Notes: generated by a model not told the origin, from the sequence alone. A stretch of 58,481 bases of DNA from Indiicoccus explosivorum (GCF_002167005.1 NZ_NHTN01000030.1:1-58481), one strand, 5' to 3'. Shown: positions 33,868 to 43,002, counted from the stretch's first letter. Program-made: numbers and translations.

Positions 33868-34929
33868 ATGGGGGAAATCCGGCTGTTTGAGAATACAGGG
33901 GTTCTGAAGGAAATCTTTATCAGTGAAATCGTATGGTTTTTAGTGTGCATTGCGGGGATTTTCATATTGAAATCCGTTTTCCTTCGGGTGCTGAAGACGA
34001 AATTCCGACAGGAGAACTTCCAGATCCGCACCTTTCCGCTGATTGAAGATGTGGTCAATTCCCTTGTTTTTTATGGAGTCATCCTGTTCTTCCTGAATTA
34101 CTTCTGGACAGAAAGCTGGCTGACGGATCCGTTTTATGAAACGGAAGGGGTGGAAATCTCACTCCTGCTGATCGTCATCGCAATCATGATCGTGACTCTC
34201 GCCAACCGTGCCGTCAAAGCGGTGAACCGGTACATTATGCCTTTCGTCTACGAACAGTTCGGCCTGGAAATGGGAATGCGGTATACGCTGAACCGGATCA
34301 TCTACTATTCCGTGATGTTTTTGGCCCTGATCGTCAGCTTTACGACTGCAGGCCTTGACCTTACAGCGGTCGGCGTTATTTTCAGCGTCCTTGGAATCGG
34401 GATCGGTTTCGGTATGCGGAACATTGCCGCAAATTTTGTGTCCGGCATCATCATTCTTTTTGAACGCCCGATGGAAGTCGGCGAACTGGTCGAAATCGAT
34501 AAAAAAATCGGACGGATTTCGAAAATCAAGCTGAGATCGACGGTGGTGGAGACGCTGAAAGACGGGACACTGGTCGTGCCGAACCAGTATTTCATCGAAC
34601 AGATCGTGAAAAACCGGTCTTCCGCACAGCTTTTTGCCCGGGTGATCGTCAGTGTAGCTTACGGCAGTGATACTCGTGAAGTGGAACGTCTCCTGCTGGA
34701 GGCGGCTGAACAGGAAATCGACAGGACGGTCGGCGTGCCTGTTGAGCAGCCGGACGTCCAATTCATCGATTTCCGGAATTCCGCATTGGATTTTCAGGTG
34801 GAAGTCCGGGTGGTGGATGTGGAAACGAAGGAAAAAGTGGAGAGCCTCCTGCGGCACGGTATCGCTCGTCTGTTCACTGAAAATGAAGTAAAGCTGGCTG
34901 ATAATTGGAATAAACGAGATGAAGGCTGA
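33868..34929 (+). CDS. MscS family mechanosensitive channel
   Basis: A 353-residue small-conductance mechanosensitive channel. There are about four N-terminal helices, then the pore helix GVIFSVLGIGIGFGMRNIAANFVSG (by position about 168-193) and the cytosolic beta domain starting ILFERPMEVGELVEI. The C-terminal alpha-beta domain has the YGSDTREVERLL pattern. It releases ions and solutes on hypo-osmotic shock, a natural counterpart to the BCCT uptake systems. The start follows GAGGAGG. Confidence 0.9.
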   Translation: MGEIRLFENTGVLKEIFISEIVWFLVCIAGIFILKSVFLRVLKTKFRQENFQIRTFPLIEDVVNSLVFYGVILFFLNYFWTESWLTDPFYETEGVEISLLLIVIAIMIVTLANRAVKAVNRYIMPFVYEQFGLEMGMRYTLNRIIYYSVMFLALIVSFTTAGLDLTAVGVIFSVLGIGIGFGMRNIAANFVSGIIILFERPMEVGELVEIDKKIGRISKIKLRSTVVETLKDGTLVVPNQYFIEQIVKNRSSAQLFARVIVSVAYGSDTREVERLLLEAAEQEIDRTVGVPVEQPDVQFIDFRNSALDFQVEVRVVDVETKEKVESLLRHGIARLFTENEVKLADNWNKRDEG

Positions 34930-34943
34930 GAAGGTGATGCGAC

Positions 34944-35381
34944 ATGAAAATACTTATTGATGCGGATGGCTGTCCAGTCACAGCGGAAGCCATTGACGCT
35001 GCACGGGAAGCCGGAATCCCGGTTTTATTGTTCTGTGATACCGCCCATATCATGCAGCGGGAGGGTGCTGAAACCATTACGGTCCCCAAAGGTGCAGATG
35101 CGGCGGACTTCGTGCTGGTGAATCGGGTGGAGGCAGGAGATGTCGTGGTCACACAGGATTACGGGCTTGCGGCAATGGCGCTGGCCAAAAGAGGTGTGCC
35201 GATCGATCAGAATGGACGCGTCTATACCGAAAACAACATTGATCTTCTGCTATTTTCAAGGCATGAAGCAAAAAAATTCCGGCAGGCAGGCGGCCGGACG
35301 AAAGGTCCGAAAAAGAGGCGGGCCGAAGATGACAGGCGGTTTACAGAGGCGCTGCGGCCGCTGCTCGGACTAAGGCGCTAA
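34944..35381 (+). CDS. YaiI/YqxD family protein (DUF188)
   Basis: A 145-residue protein of the DUF188 family, PIN-like in fold. It has MKILIDADGCPVT at the start, VVTQDYGLAAMAL, and the conserved C-terminal KGPKKRRAEDDRRF. Acid residues in DADGCP and TQDYGLA fit a nuclease-like metal site, but no activity is established. It follows mscS by 14 nt and may be co-transcribed. Confidence 0.85.
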   Translation: MKILIDADGCPVTAEAIDAAREAGIPVLLFCDTAHIMQREGAETITVPKGADAADFVLVNRVEAGDVVVTQDYGLAAMALAKRGVPIDQNGRVYTENNIDLLLFSRHEAKKFRQAGGRTKGPKKRRAEDDRRFTEALRPLLGLRR

Positions 35382-35422
35382 AAACGGAACGGCCGGCATG
35401 AGCAGCCCGGCCGTTCCGTTTG
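35382..35422. terminator. Bidirectional terminator
   Basis: AACGGAACGGCCGG (35383-35396) pairs with CCGGCCGTTCCGTT (35407-35420) between convergent genes. Confidence 0.85.
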
Positions 35423-35423
35423 T

Positions 35424-36527
35424 TTAAGGCGTCCAGCGGTCGTTGACCAGGGCGAGAAGTGTCCAGTCGCCATTCGCTTGTTCTTCGAATACCATGCTCA
35501 AGCTTTGCCAGTCCATATAGCTGTTGGCTTCGGTACCAGGATAGTAATACTCGATGATCACTGCTTCAGGATAGCGCTCCCGGATCAGCTCCCGGCTCAT
35601 GGAATCCCCGGAATTGCCATACATCGTTTTTTCCTCGTAAGGCGCATCGAGCAAGTACTTATCGTAATACTCAGCCGGTGTCAGGTTGATCTCGAATCCG
35701 CTTCCTGCTTCGTAGCCCCACAAATACTCAGTGGTGATTTCCATGAAATTTCTGACCTGTCCCTTGGCCATCGTCACTCCGTCACCATCTGCACAACCGC
35801 CTGCAAACGGACAGAATGAGAGCCCTTCACTGCCCACATACTCTGCTACAGCCTCGAAATCCTGATCCTTCAGGTGCTGCAGGATGTCGTTCGAAGTTTC
35901 AAGAAGCGCTGCTTTTTCGGGAATGAAGTATGGCTCGTAGGCGCGGGCAAGGAATGCGGCGAACTGTCCGCGTGTCACATCCTGCTCCGGCCGGAATGTG
36001 CCATCCGGATAGCCTTGAGCAACCCCGAAGTTCGCCAGAATGGCGATGGCTTCGTACGCTTCCATATTAGGGCCGACGTCCGTGAAATCCTCGTCGAGCA
36101 CTTGAGGGAAATCAAAGGCTTTTGCGAGCATCAAGGCGACGTGCTGGCGTTCTACGGGTTCATGCGGCCGGAATGTGCCATCCGGATATCCGCTGATGAT
36201 TCCCGCTTCAGCTGCGGATTGAATATAACCTGAAAACGTATTGCCGGCGGCGACATCACTGAAATCCGTTCCGCGCTGAGTTCCATCAAGACCTAATGCA
36301 TCACCGATAAACTTGGCTGCCTGTCCCCGGGTGACTGTGGAATTCGGCCGGAACGTCCCATCCTCAAAACCATCAATGACTCCTTCGGCATGCAGATAAA
36401 CGATTTCTTCATAAAAACGGTAAGAAGGCGGCACGTCATCAAAGCTTACGACAGCACTGGCAGGAGAAGCAATGAATGCGAACAGGACCAGGCAGGCAGC
36501 GGCTGCGGAAGACAGAAGCTTTTTCAT
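35424..36527 (-). CDS. S-layer homology (SLH) domain protein
   Basis: A 367-residue secreted protein with a signal peptide (MKKLLSSAAAACLVLFAFIA then SPASA) and three SLH repeats at about 25-80, 85-145 and 147-205, each ending in GY/FPDGTFRP or GFEDGTFRP, which bind pyruvylated cell-wall polymer. The last 155 residues form an unrecognised domain with a cysteine pair (FCPFAGGCADGDG) and a C-terminal strand-rich part. It is probably surface-anchored. ATG 36527 follows AGGAGGGG. The role of the C-terminal domain is unknown. Confidence 0.85.
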   Translation of the reverse strand: MKKLLSSAAAACLVLFAFIASPASAVVSFDDVPPSYRFYEEIVYLHAEGVIDGFEDGTFRPNSTVTRGQAAKFIGDALGLDGTQRGTDFSDVAAGNTFSGYIQSAAEAGIISGYPDGTFRPHEPVERQHVALMLAKAFDFPQVLDEDFTDVGPNMEAYEAIAILANFGVAQGYPDGTFRPEQDVTRGQFAAFLARAYEPYFIPEKAALLETSNDILQHLKDQDFEAVAEYVGSEGLSFCPFAGGCADGDGVTMAKGQVRNFMEITTEYLWGYEAGSGFEINLTPAEYYDKYLLDAPYEEKTMYGNSGDSMSRELIRERYPEAVIIEYYYPGTEANSYMDWQSLSMVFEEQANGDWTLLALVNDRWTP

Positions 36528-36685
36528 GTACACCCCTCCTCGTTTGCCTTCAGTTTACCACATCCGGCGATTCAACAGATAAAAGTAAACTGTATTTTCA
36601 GAAATTATTTTTTAGTGTACGGCGAGTAGTTTCGCCGGGACAGGGAATACAGGGAAAAGGAAATCTGAAGAGAGAGGGATGCTGG

Positions 36686-37402
36686 ATGAAGAGAGTATTA
36701 GCTGTTGTCACGAATGCGGCAGGACTGGGGGAAGAACGGAAAAAAACCGGCCTCTGGTTCAGTGAATTGACCGGTTTCTATGACGTGATCAGCCGGCGGT
36801 ATCCGGTCGATGTCGTTTCCACGTCGCGACAGCGGGTGCCGATCGATCCCAAAAGCCTTGCGGCGATGGTGCCCGATAAGGAGGCCAGATCTTATTACCT
36901 GGACGACCGTTTCATGAAGCAGCTTTGGGAGCCGCGGACCGTCGAAGAGATTGCCGCCGAAGACTATGCCGCTGTTTATTTTGCCGGCGGCCATGGGGCC
37001 ATGGAAGATTTTCCGGCAAACGAGCGGCTGAAAGAAATCATCCGGACCGTTTATGAGAACGGAGGGGTGGTATCGGCTGTCTGTCATGGCCCGGCTGCGC
37101 TGCTGGACGTGAAATTGTCCGATGGTTCAGGATTGCTGAATGGACATGTGGTATCCGGATTCGCGGATATTGAAGAAAAACTGATCAGGATGTATAACCA
37201 TCTCCCATTTTCCCTTGAACAGAGATTAAAGGCGGAAGGGACGATCTTTAAGCAATCCAACCTCCCATTCGGCAAATGCGTCGCTGCGTCCGGCCGAGTG
37301 ATCACCGGGCAGAATCCCGCTTCAGTCAAAGGGGTGGCAAGGCGCACAGCATCGGAACTGGAGACGGTCACGCCGGGTTTATTGCAAAAAAGCGGAGGGT
37401 AA
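36686..37402 (+). CDS. DJ-1/PfpI family (Hsp31-like) protein
   Basis: A 238-residue type 1 glutamine-amidotransferase-like protein. The nucleophile Cys is in SAVCHGPAALL (about 133), preceded by YFAGGHGAMEDF with the conserved glutamate-bearing loop. Relatives act as glyoxalase III, chaperone or protease-like stress proteins. ATG 36686 lies 8 nt after GAGAGGG. The sigma-B promoter of the next gene lies in its last codons. Confidence 0.85.
   Translation: MKRVLAVVTNAAGLGEERKKTGLWFSELTGFYDVISRRYPVDVVSTSRQRVPIDPKSLAAMVPDKEARSYYLDDRFMKQLWEPRTVEEIAAEDYAAVYFAGGHGAMEDFPANERLKEIIRTVYENGGVVSAVCHGPAALLDVKLSDGSGLLNGHVVSGFADIEEKLIRMYNHLPFSLEQRLKAEGTIFKQSNLPFGKCVAASGRVITGQNPASVKGVARRTASELETVTPGLLQKSGG
37377..37402 (+). 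promoter_or_regulatory. Sigma-B promoter of general stress gene
   Basis: GTTTAT (37377-37382), 14 nt, GGGTAA (37397-37402) fits the Bacillus sigma-B consensus GTTTAA-N12-15-GGGWAW closely. It sits inside the 3' end of the preceding gene, 55 bp before the stress-protein start. Confidence 0.6.
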
Positions 37403-37457
37403 ATGTTGAATATATACACTATTTTAGGACGGATTTGCTGAATAGGAGGGACGTAAG

Positions 37458-38552
37458 ATGAAAAACCATGAAGTGGTAGGCTATTACGAAACGGAACAGG
37501 AAGCGATCCGGGCGATTGAAGATCTGAAAGATCAAGGGTATCATCCGGAACAGATTTCTGTGATCAGTAAGGATGAAGGTGAATCGGAATACGTGGCGGA
37601 TGAAACGGATACTCAGGCAGGGGAAGGCGCGGCGGCCGGCGCGCTGGCCGGAGGCGCCATCGGCGGTATCGGCGGTGTATTGGCCGGTCTCGGAGCTTTG
37701 GCGATACCAGGCGTCGGACCGGTTCTCGCAGCCGGACCGATCGCAGCCGGCCTGACGGGCGCGGCAGCCGGTGCAGGCGTCGGCGGACTCGCAGGCGCAC
37801 TGATCGGCATGGGTGTCCCGGAAGAAGAGGCGCACGAGTATGAGTCTCATTTCAATGAAGGGAAAATACTGGTGCTCGTTGAAGAAGGGGACGGAATTCC
37901 GGTGCGGGACGAAGCGGATACAAGAGGAATCACCATTGAACGCCGGGAGACGTTCGATCGGGATAATCGGAATCCGGCGGAGCCTCTTGATGATTCCCGG
38001 AATGCAGGAGTCGTGTACCGGGAAGGCGACGATCTCCCGGGTCAGGAAACGTACACCGGCCCTTCGGATAACAGAACGCCGGGCAATGGAGCGAATGCCA
38101 GGGACCGGGATTCCGAACTTGGCGACCGGAACTTCATCGCAAGCGACATGGTCGGCGGTGACCAGCGTCACCCCGTGACAGGTGAAGATTTGGCGCCTGA
38201 CCGGACGGATGACGAGCGGACAGTCGGTTTCGGCCGGGATCCCCTCACGGAAAGCCATCCGGACAGAAATGCGGAGACTGACCGGAATGACGGAGGGGAC
38301 AGCATCCGGCGGGCGGATCACGCACCGGCGGACCGGGCATTCCTGAAGCCGGGGCCAGGGCTGAAAGACGACCGCATGGAGCACGAGTCCGACGGAGTTT
38401 TCCGGGAACGCAATATCCTCGGTAACGACACGATCGGCGACGATGACCGCCGGACGAGAGCTGCGCGCGATTTGGGGCGCGGGCGGATCGATGACGGCCA
38501 TAACATCGAATTGGATCCCGACCGGGAAGACCGGAAAGACCGGAAATCTTAA
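37458..38552 (+). CDS. YflT-like general stress protein with charged tail
   Basis: A 364-residue protein. The N-terminus (about 1-45) is a general stress protein 17M/YflT-type domain (VVGYYETEQEAIRAIEDLKDQG). It is followed by a glycine/alanine-rich hydrophobic hairpin (about 52-115) that could lie in or on a membrane, then EGKILVLVEEG, and a roughly 200-residue tail dominated by Asp, Arg, Glu, Asn and Gly that should be disordered. The tail is unusual in length. Start follows AGGAGG. Sigma-B control is suggested by the upstream promoter. Confidence 0.75.
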   Translation: MKNHEVVGYYETEQEAIRAIEDLKDQGYHPEQISVISKDEGESEYVADETDTQAGEGAAAGALAGGAIGGIGGVLAGLGALAIPGVGPVLAAGPIAAGLTGAAAGAGVGGLAGALIGMGVPEEEAHEYESHFNEGKILVLVEEGDGIPVRDEADTRGITIERRETFDRDNRNPAEPLDDSRNAGVVYREGDDLPGQETYTGPSDNRTPGNGANARDRDSELGDRNFIASDMVGGDQRHPVTGEDLAPDRTDDERTVGFGRDPLTESHPDRNAETDRNDGGDSIRRADHAPADRAFLKPGPGLKDDRMEHESDGVFRERNILGNDTIGDDDRRTRAARDLGRGRIDDGHNIELDPDREDRKDRKS

Positions 38553-38563
38553 TTGCAATCAAA

Positions 38564-38596
38564 GCGCCGTCCCTTGGAGAAGGGGCGGCTTTTTGA
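38564..38596 (+). terminator. Terminator of general stress gene
   Basis: GCCGTCCCTT (38566-38575) pairs with AAGGGGCGGC (38580-38589), followed by five T. Confidence 0.8.
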
Positions 38597-38625
38597 AACG
38601 GCTTCAGCCGGGAAAGGGGATAAGC

Positions 38626-39693
38626 ATGCCGTATATCCGTAATGTAGCAACAGCGAATGCACCTTATAAAGTGGATCAGCAGCAGACGGTCGAAGTTGTC
38701 CGGAACCTTTTCGGCAGCCAGTTCGCTGATATCGAGCGGCTGCTGAAAGTGTTTGATAACGGGGAGATCGAGTCCCGCTATTTTGCGGCGCCGCTGGATT
38801 GGTTCGAACAAGAACGCGGACTGGAGGAGAAGAATGGGCGCTATGTTGACCAGGCTGTCGAAATGGGCAGCGATGCGGTGATGCGGAGCCTGGCGAAAGC
38901 CCGGCTCTCACCCGATGACATCGACGCTTTCATTTTTGTCTCGAGTTCGGGCATGGCCACGCCGACCATTGACGCCCGGATCATGAACAAGCTGGCTTTT
39001 CCTCCGCACGTGAAACGGATTCCGCTCTGGGGCTTGGGATGCGCCGGCGGAGCGGCTGGAATCAGCCGGGCACATGACTTTTGCCTCGCCTATCCCGAGG
39101 CGACCGTACTTGTCCTTTGCATCGAGCTGTGCAGCCTCACGTTCCAGCGTCAGGATCTGTCGAAGAGCAATCTGATCGGTACGTCCCTTTTCGCGGACGG
39201 CGCAGCCTGCGCGCTCGTTTCAGGAGACCGGACAGCAGGGGCGGACGGCTTCTTTATCCGCGATACGCAATCGACACTCATGCCTGAATCCGAGGAAGTA
39301 ATGGGATGGGACGTGAAAGACGGCGGTCTCCATGTAGTGTTCTCGCGGGATATCCCTTCTATTATCGAGAACTGGCTAAAGCCGAACGTTGACGGCTTCC
39401 TGGATTCGATCGGCAAAACAGGCGCTGACATTGATCATTTCATCGCACATCCGGGCGGAAAGAAAGTGCTGGCCGCCTACGAAAAAGCGCTGGATATCAG
39501 CCGGGAGAAAACGGCGGTTTCGCGTGAAGTCCTCACCCGATTCGGAAACATGTCGTCGCCGACCGTCTTGTACGTACTGAAGGAATTCATGGAACAGGAG
39601 CCGGCGGATGGCACAAACGGACTGCTGACCGCTCTCGGTCCGGGATTCAGTTCGGAACTCGTCTGGCTGGAGTGGGAAGGGCTGATGGAATGA
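38626..39693 (+). CDS. bpsA: Type III polyketide synthase
   Basis: A 355-residue chalcone-synthase-like enzyme of the BpsA type, which makes alkylpyrones from long-chain acyl-CoA and malonyl-CoA in B. subtilis. The catalytic triad is visible: Cys in LGCAGGAAG (about 139), His in IAHPGGKKVL (about 274) and Asn in FGNMSSPTVL (about 307). ATG 38626 follows GGAAAGGGG; a longer open frame upstream is ignored. It overlaps bpsB by ATGA. Products are probably membrane-associated polyketides. Confidence 0.9.
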   Translation: MPYIRNVATANAPYKVDQQQTVEVVRNLFGSQFADIERLLKVFDNGEIESRYFAAPLDWFEQERGLEEKNGRYVDQAVEMGSDAVMRSLAKARLSPDDIDAFIFVSSSGMATPTIDARIMNKLAFPPHVKRIPLWGLGCAGGAAGISRAHDFCLAYPEATVLVLCIELCSLTFQRQDLSKSNLIGTSLFADGAACALVSGDRTAGADGFFIRDTQSTLMPESEEVMGWDVKDGGLHVVFSRDIPSIIENWLKPNVDGFLDSIGKTGADIDHFIAHPGGKKVLAAYEKALDISREKTAVSREVLTRFGNMSSPTVLYVLKEFMEQEPADGTNGLLTALGPGFSSELVWLEWEGLME

Positions 39694-40226
39694 CATTTTT
39701 TTTCACACTGATTGCTGTCGTCGTCCTGCAGCGCCTGCTCGAAATTCTGGTGGCCCGCCGGAATGAAAAATGGATGCGGAAACAAGGGGCGGTGGAATCA
39801 GGGGCAGGGCATTACAAGTGGATTGTCCTGCTGCACGTGCTGTTTTTCATGTCACTGATCGCCGAGGCGGTCTGGTATGGAACCGGGGGCTACACAGGAT
39901 GGCAGCTGTTTTTCCTTGTCTTCATAGCGGCCCAAGTGCTCCGCGTCTGGTCGCTCGTTTCACTCGGCCGTTTCTGGAACACGAAAATTCTCGTCCTGCC
40001 GGGTGCGGAACGGGTGCAGCGGGGACCCTACCGATGGATTCCCCATCCGAATTATGCAGTGGTCGCACTTGAAATCCTATCCCTTCCGCTGATTTTCGGC
40101 GCTTGGCGGACGGCGGTCCTCTTTACAGTCCTGAATGCCTTCCTGCTTCTGTTCGTCCGGATCCCCGCGGAGGAGAAGGCGCTGGAAAAGCTGGAAGTCC
40201 GGAACAGCCGCTCATATCCGGAATGA
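39690..40226 (+). CDS. bpsB: Isoprenylcysteine methyltransferase-family protein
   Basis: A 178-residue membrane protein of the ICMT/YpbQ type, with about four helices and the SAM-binding C-terminal motif RGPYRWIPHPNYAVVALE (positions about 113-130). In B. subtilis BpsB methylates the alkylpyrones made by BpsA. The overlap of start and stop codons (ATGA) with bpsA supports coupled expression. Confidence 0.85.
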   Translation: MTFFFTLIAVVVLQRLLEILVARRNEKWMRKQGAVESGAGHYKWIVLLHVLFFMSLIAEAVWYGTGGYTGWQLFFLVFIAAQVLRVWSLVSLGRFWNTKILVLPGAERVQRGPYRWIPHPNYAVVALEILSLPLIFGAWRTAVLFTVLNAFLLLFVRIPAEEKALEKLEVRNSRSYPE

Positions 40227-40228
40227 CG

Positions 40229-40253
40229 GATTGACTGGAATGAAATAGGGTAT
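40229..40253 (+). promoter_or_regulatory. Possible sigma-B promoter of yndM-like gene
   Basis: GATTGA, 13 nt, GGGTAT (40248-40253) has a perfect -10 and a four-of-six -35 for sigma-B. It lies 31 bp before the GTG start. Confidence 0.4.
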
Positions 40254-40284
40254 GGGGTCTGTAGATTAGGAAGGAGGGGAAATC

Positions 40285-40671
40285 GTGGAACATGTAAAAG
40301 CCATTCTTTTAAAGTTCATTCTTGTCGCAGTCGTTTTCTCGGTCATTCTGACTTGGCTCTTTGATGTCGAATGGGGAGACACTCTTTGGCTGAGCGCCAT
40401 CGTGACCCTGATGGCTTATATCGTCGGCGACCTGATGATTTTCGGTCATTCGGCAGCGGCATCGGAACGCAAAAAGCGGAACCTGATTGCAACAGTCTCG
40501 GATTTCTTTCTGGTGTTCGTCCTGATCTGGTGGCTGGGTATCGTCATGGTTGATCCCGACATTGAACTTATTCTGGCAGCGCTTGTCGCCTCACTTGTCC
40601 TGGCGGCGGGTGAATGGTTCTATCATTTGTATATTGACAGACATGTGCTGACAGAACGTGTGATGGACTGA
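40285..40671 (+). CDS. YndM family membrane protein (DUF2512)
   Basis: A 128-residue protein with four predicted helices, recognised as DUF2512/YndM by LKFILVAVVFSVILTWLF, LMAYIVGDLMIFG and the C-terminal EWFYHLYIDRHVL. A GTG start lies 6-7 nt after AAGGAGGGG. Function is unknown. It is monocistronic with a terminator after it. Confidence 0.8.
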   Translation: MEHVKAILLKFILVAVVFSVILTWLFDVEWGDTLWLSAIVTLMAYIVGDLMIFGHSAAASERKKRNLIATVSDFFLVFVLIWWLGIVMVDPDIELILAALVASLVLAAGEWFYHLYIDRHVLTERVMD

Positions 40672-40682
40672 CCGAATCAGAG

Positions 40683-40709
40683 AAAGGCTCCCCTGTGGGG
40701 GAGCCTTTT
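40683..40709 (+). terminator. Terminator of yndM-like gene
   Basis: AAGGCTCCCC pairs with GGGGAGCCTT around a short loop, followed by T residues. Confidence 0.8.
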
Positions 40710-40798
40710 CTGTTACAGAATATATAGAAAAGAACCCGGTTGTTGTGGTATATTAATAATTGCTCAAACAATTGTGAAAAAAAGGGGGATTTATCATC

Positions 40799-41572
40799 AT
40801 GAAAAAGTGGACCTTACTGGCCCTGCTTCTGAGCGTCCTGCTCGTGCTTGCCGCCTGTGGTGAAGGCGAAGAAGCGGCCGGCGAAGCGGGTATCGAAGGA
40901 GAAGTCTATAAAGTCGGAATCGATACGACTTATCCGCCATTCGAATACGAAGTGGACGGTGAATACGAAGGAATCGACGTCGATCTGATCCGTGCAATCG
41001 CGGAGAATCAAGGATTCGAAATCGAGCTCGAACCGATGGATTTCGGCGGCATCATCCCTGCCCTGCAGGCTGGTCAGCTTGATGTGGCGATCGCCGGTAT
41101 GAGTATTACGGACGAAAGAAAAGAGATCGTTGATTTTTCGGAACCGTACTTTGACGCTGGCCTGACGCTTGTCGTCCATGAAGATAATGAAGAGATTACA
41201 TCGCTTGAAGATCTCGAAGGCAAGACGGTGGCGGTCAAGAACGGGACAACGGGTGCCACATTCGCGATGGAGAACGCTGACGAATACGGCTTTGAAGTCG
41301 TGCGTTTCGAAGACAGCCCGTCCATGTTCCAGGAAGTGGCCAATGGCGGCGCGGATGTGCTGATCGAGGATTATCCGGTCATTTCTTACGCAATTTCTCA
41401 AAGCGATCTTCCGCTAAAAACGGTCGGTGAACGCCTGAACGGCGACCAGTACGGCATCGCGGTATTGAAAGGCGAAAATCAGGAACTGCTGGAAGCGATC
41501 AATGAAGGTCTCGCGGAACTCCGTGAAAGCGGGGAGTACGACGAAATCCTCAACACCTATTTAGCAGAATAG
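40799..41572 (+). CDS. Amino-acid ABC transporter substrate-binding lipoprotein
   Basis: A 257-residue solute-binding protein of the polar amino-acid family (GlnH/ArtP-like). The signal peptide ends in the lipobox LAAC (Cys20), so it is anchored outside the membrane. Family motifs are YPPFEYEVDGEYEGIDVDLI, AIAGMSITDERKEIVDFSEPYF and the second lobe QYGIAVLKGE. Start follows AAGGGGG. With the following permease and ATPase it forms a complete importer. Glutamine or a basic amino acid are the likely ligands. Confidence 0.9.
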   Translation: MKKWTLLALLLSVLLVLAACGEGEEAAGEAGIEGEVYKVGIDTTYPPFEYEVDGEYEGIDVDLIRAIAENQGFEIELEPMDFGGIIPALQAGQLDVAIAGMSITDERKEIVDFSEPYFDAGLTLVVHEDNEEITSLEDLEGKTVAVKNGTTGATFAMENADEYGFEVVRFEDSPSMFQEVANGGADVLIEDYPVISYAISQSDLPLKTVGERLNGDQYGIAVLKGENQELLEAINEGLAELRESGEYDEILNTYLAE

Positions 41573-41580
41573 AATAACCG

Positions 41581-41610
41581 GCAGCGCGCGAAAGCGCGCT
41601 GCATTTTTTA
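41581..41610 (+). terminator. Intra-operon terminator/attenuator
   Basis: GCAGCGCGC (41581-41589) and GCGCGCTGC (41594-41602) with a GAAA tetraloop, followed by six T. It lies between binding-protein and permease genes, and should let only some transcription pass. Confidence 0.85.
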
Positions 41611-41626
41611 GAAAGGAAGGGCTGCT

Positions 41627-42271
41627 ATGGAGAACATTATCAATGCGTTGCCTTATTTTTGGGAAGGACTCCAGCTGACGCTTTACATATTCGTAGTCGC
41701 CATCATCTTCGGGTTTGCAATCGGCCTGATTGTGGCACTGCTGCGGCTGGCGCCTTCGAAAATTCTGAACTGGATCGCGAAGGTATACGTGGATGCGATC
41801 CGCGGCACACCGTTCATTGTGCAATTATTTTTCATTTACTTCGGACTGAATATGCTGGAGTTCATCTCCCTGGATCGGATAGCGGCCGGGATTTTGACCG
41901 TGGCGATCAACGCGGGCGCTTATTACGCGGAAATCATCCGGGCCGGAATCCAGTCGATCGATAAAGGGCAGACGGAAGCCGCGCGTTCACTCGGTCTGAA
42001 TGCGACTCAGAACATGCGCTATATCATCTTGCCACAGGCATTCCGCCGGATGCTGCCGGCATTCACGAACCAGGCGATCATTTCCTTGAAAGATACGTCG
42101 CTGCTGTCGGTCATCGGAATCGCCGAACTGACGCAGCAGGGTCAAATCGCCTCCAGTACGACATTCGACTACTTCAGCATCTGGTTCGCCGTGGGCGTCA
42201 TTTACTTTATCGTGATTTACCTGCTCTCGCTCTTGGCGGACTTTACAGAAAGGAAGTTTGTGCTGCGATGA
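41627..42271 (+). CDS. Amino-acid ABC transporter permease
   Basis: A 214-residue HisM/GlnP-type permease with five hydrophobic helices and the EAA loop that contacts the ATPase ([28 protein letters not shown] by position about 118-145). It is preceded by AAGGAAGG and overlaps the ATPase gene by ATGA. Confidence 0.9.
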   Translation: MENIINALPYFWEGLQLTLYIFVVAIIFGFAIGLIVALLRLAPSKILNWIAKVYVDAIRGTPFIVQLFFIYFGLNMLEFISLDRIAAGILTVAINAGAYYAEIIRAGIQSIDKGQTEAARSLGLNATQNMRYIILPQAFRRMLPAFTNQAIISLKDTSLLSVIGIAELTQQGQIASSTTFDYFSIWFAVGVIYFIVIYLLSLLADFTERKFVLR

Positions 42272-42996
42272 CCATGATCCGAGTGGAAAACCTCAAGAAA
42301 TCGTTCGGCGACCTGGAAGTCCTGAAAGACATTAACGCTGTGATCGAAGAACAGGAAGTGGTGTGCGTCATCGGACCTTCGGGTTCCGGTAAAAGCACAT
42401 TCCTCCGCTGCCTGAACCGGCTGGAAAGCATCACAGGCGGGCACGTTTACATTGAAGGGCAGGATATCACGGATCCGAAACTGAATATCAATAAAATCCG
42501 TCAGGAAGTGGGAATGGTATTCCAGCAGTTCAACTTATTCCCTCACATGACGGTCCTCCAGAACGTCACACTGGCGCCTTTGAAACTGAAGAAGGGCGAC
42601 AAGGCGGCAGCGGATGAAAAAGCGCGGCAGCTGCTGGATAAAGTCGGATTGGGCGAAAAAGCTGGCGCGTATCCGGGAGAACTGTCAGGCGGCCAGAAAC
42701 AGCGGGTGGCCATCGCGCGGGCACTGGCGATGGATCCGAAAATCATGCTGTTCGATGAACCGACATCCGCACTGGACCCCGAGATGGTCGGAGACGTGCT
42801 GGAAGTCATGAAGCAGCTTGCGAAGGAAGGGATGACGATGGTCGTCGTCACCCATGAAATGGGATTCGCCCGCGAAATGGGCGATCGCGTGATTTTCATG
42901 GACGGCGGGTACATTGTCGAAGAGAATGTTCCGAAAGAGCTGTTCGACCATCCGAAGGAAGAGCGGACGCAGGCATTCCTGAGTAAAATCCTATAG
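42268..42996 (+). CDS. Amino-acid ABC transporter ATPase
   Basis: A 242-residue GlnQ-type ATPase. Walker [10 protein letters not shown] (about 35-43), Q-loop [11 protein letters not shown], signature [15 protein letters not shown] and Walker [14 protein letters not shown] with the switch His in [10 protein letters not shown] are all intact. Last gene of the importer operon, ending at a terminator. Confidence 0.93.
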   Translation: MTMIRVENLKKSFGDLEVLKDINAVIEEQEVVCVIGPSGSGKSTFLRCLNRLESITGGHVYIEGQDITDPKLNINKIRQEVGMVFQQFNLFPHMTVLQNVTLAPLKLKKGDKAAADEKARQLLDKVGLGEKAGAYPGELSGGQKQRVAIARALAMDPKIMLFDEPTSALDPEMVGDVLEVMKQLAKEGMTMVVVTHEMGFAREMGDRVIFMDGGYIVEENVPKELFDHPKEERTQAFLSKIL

Positions 42997-43002
42997 AGCT
43001 GA

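Noticed and set aside
37419-38558. Minus-strand open frame (379 codons) opposite the general stress gene
   Set aside because: Antisense shadow of a gene with strongly biased composition; no start signals.
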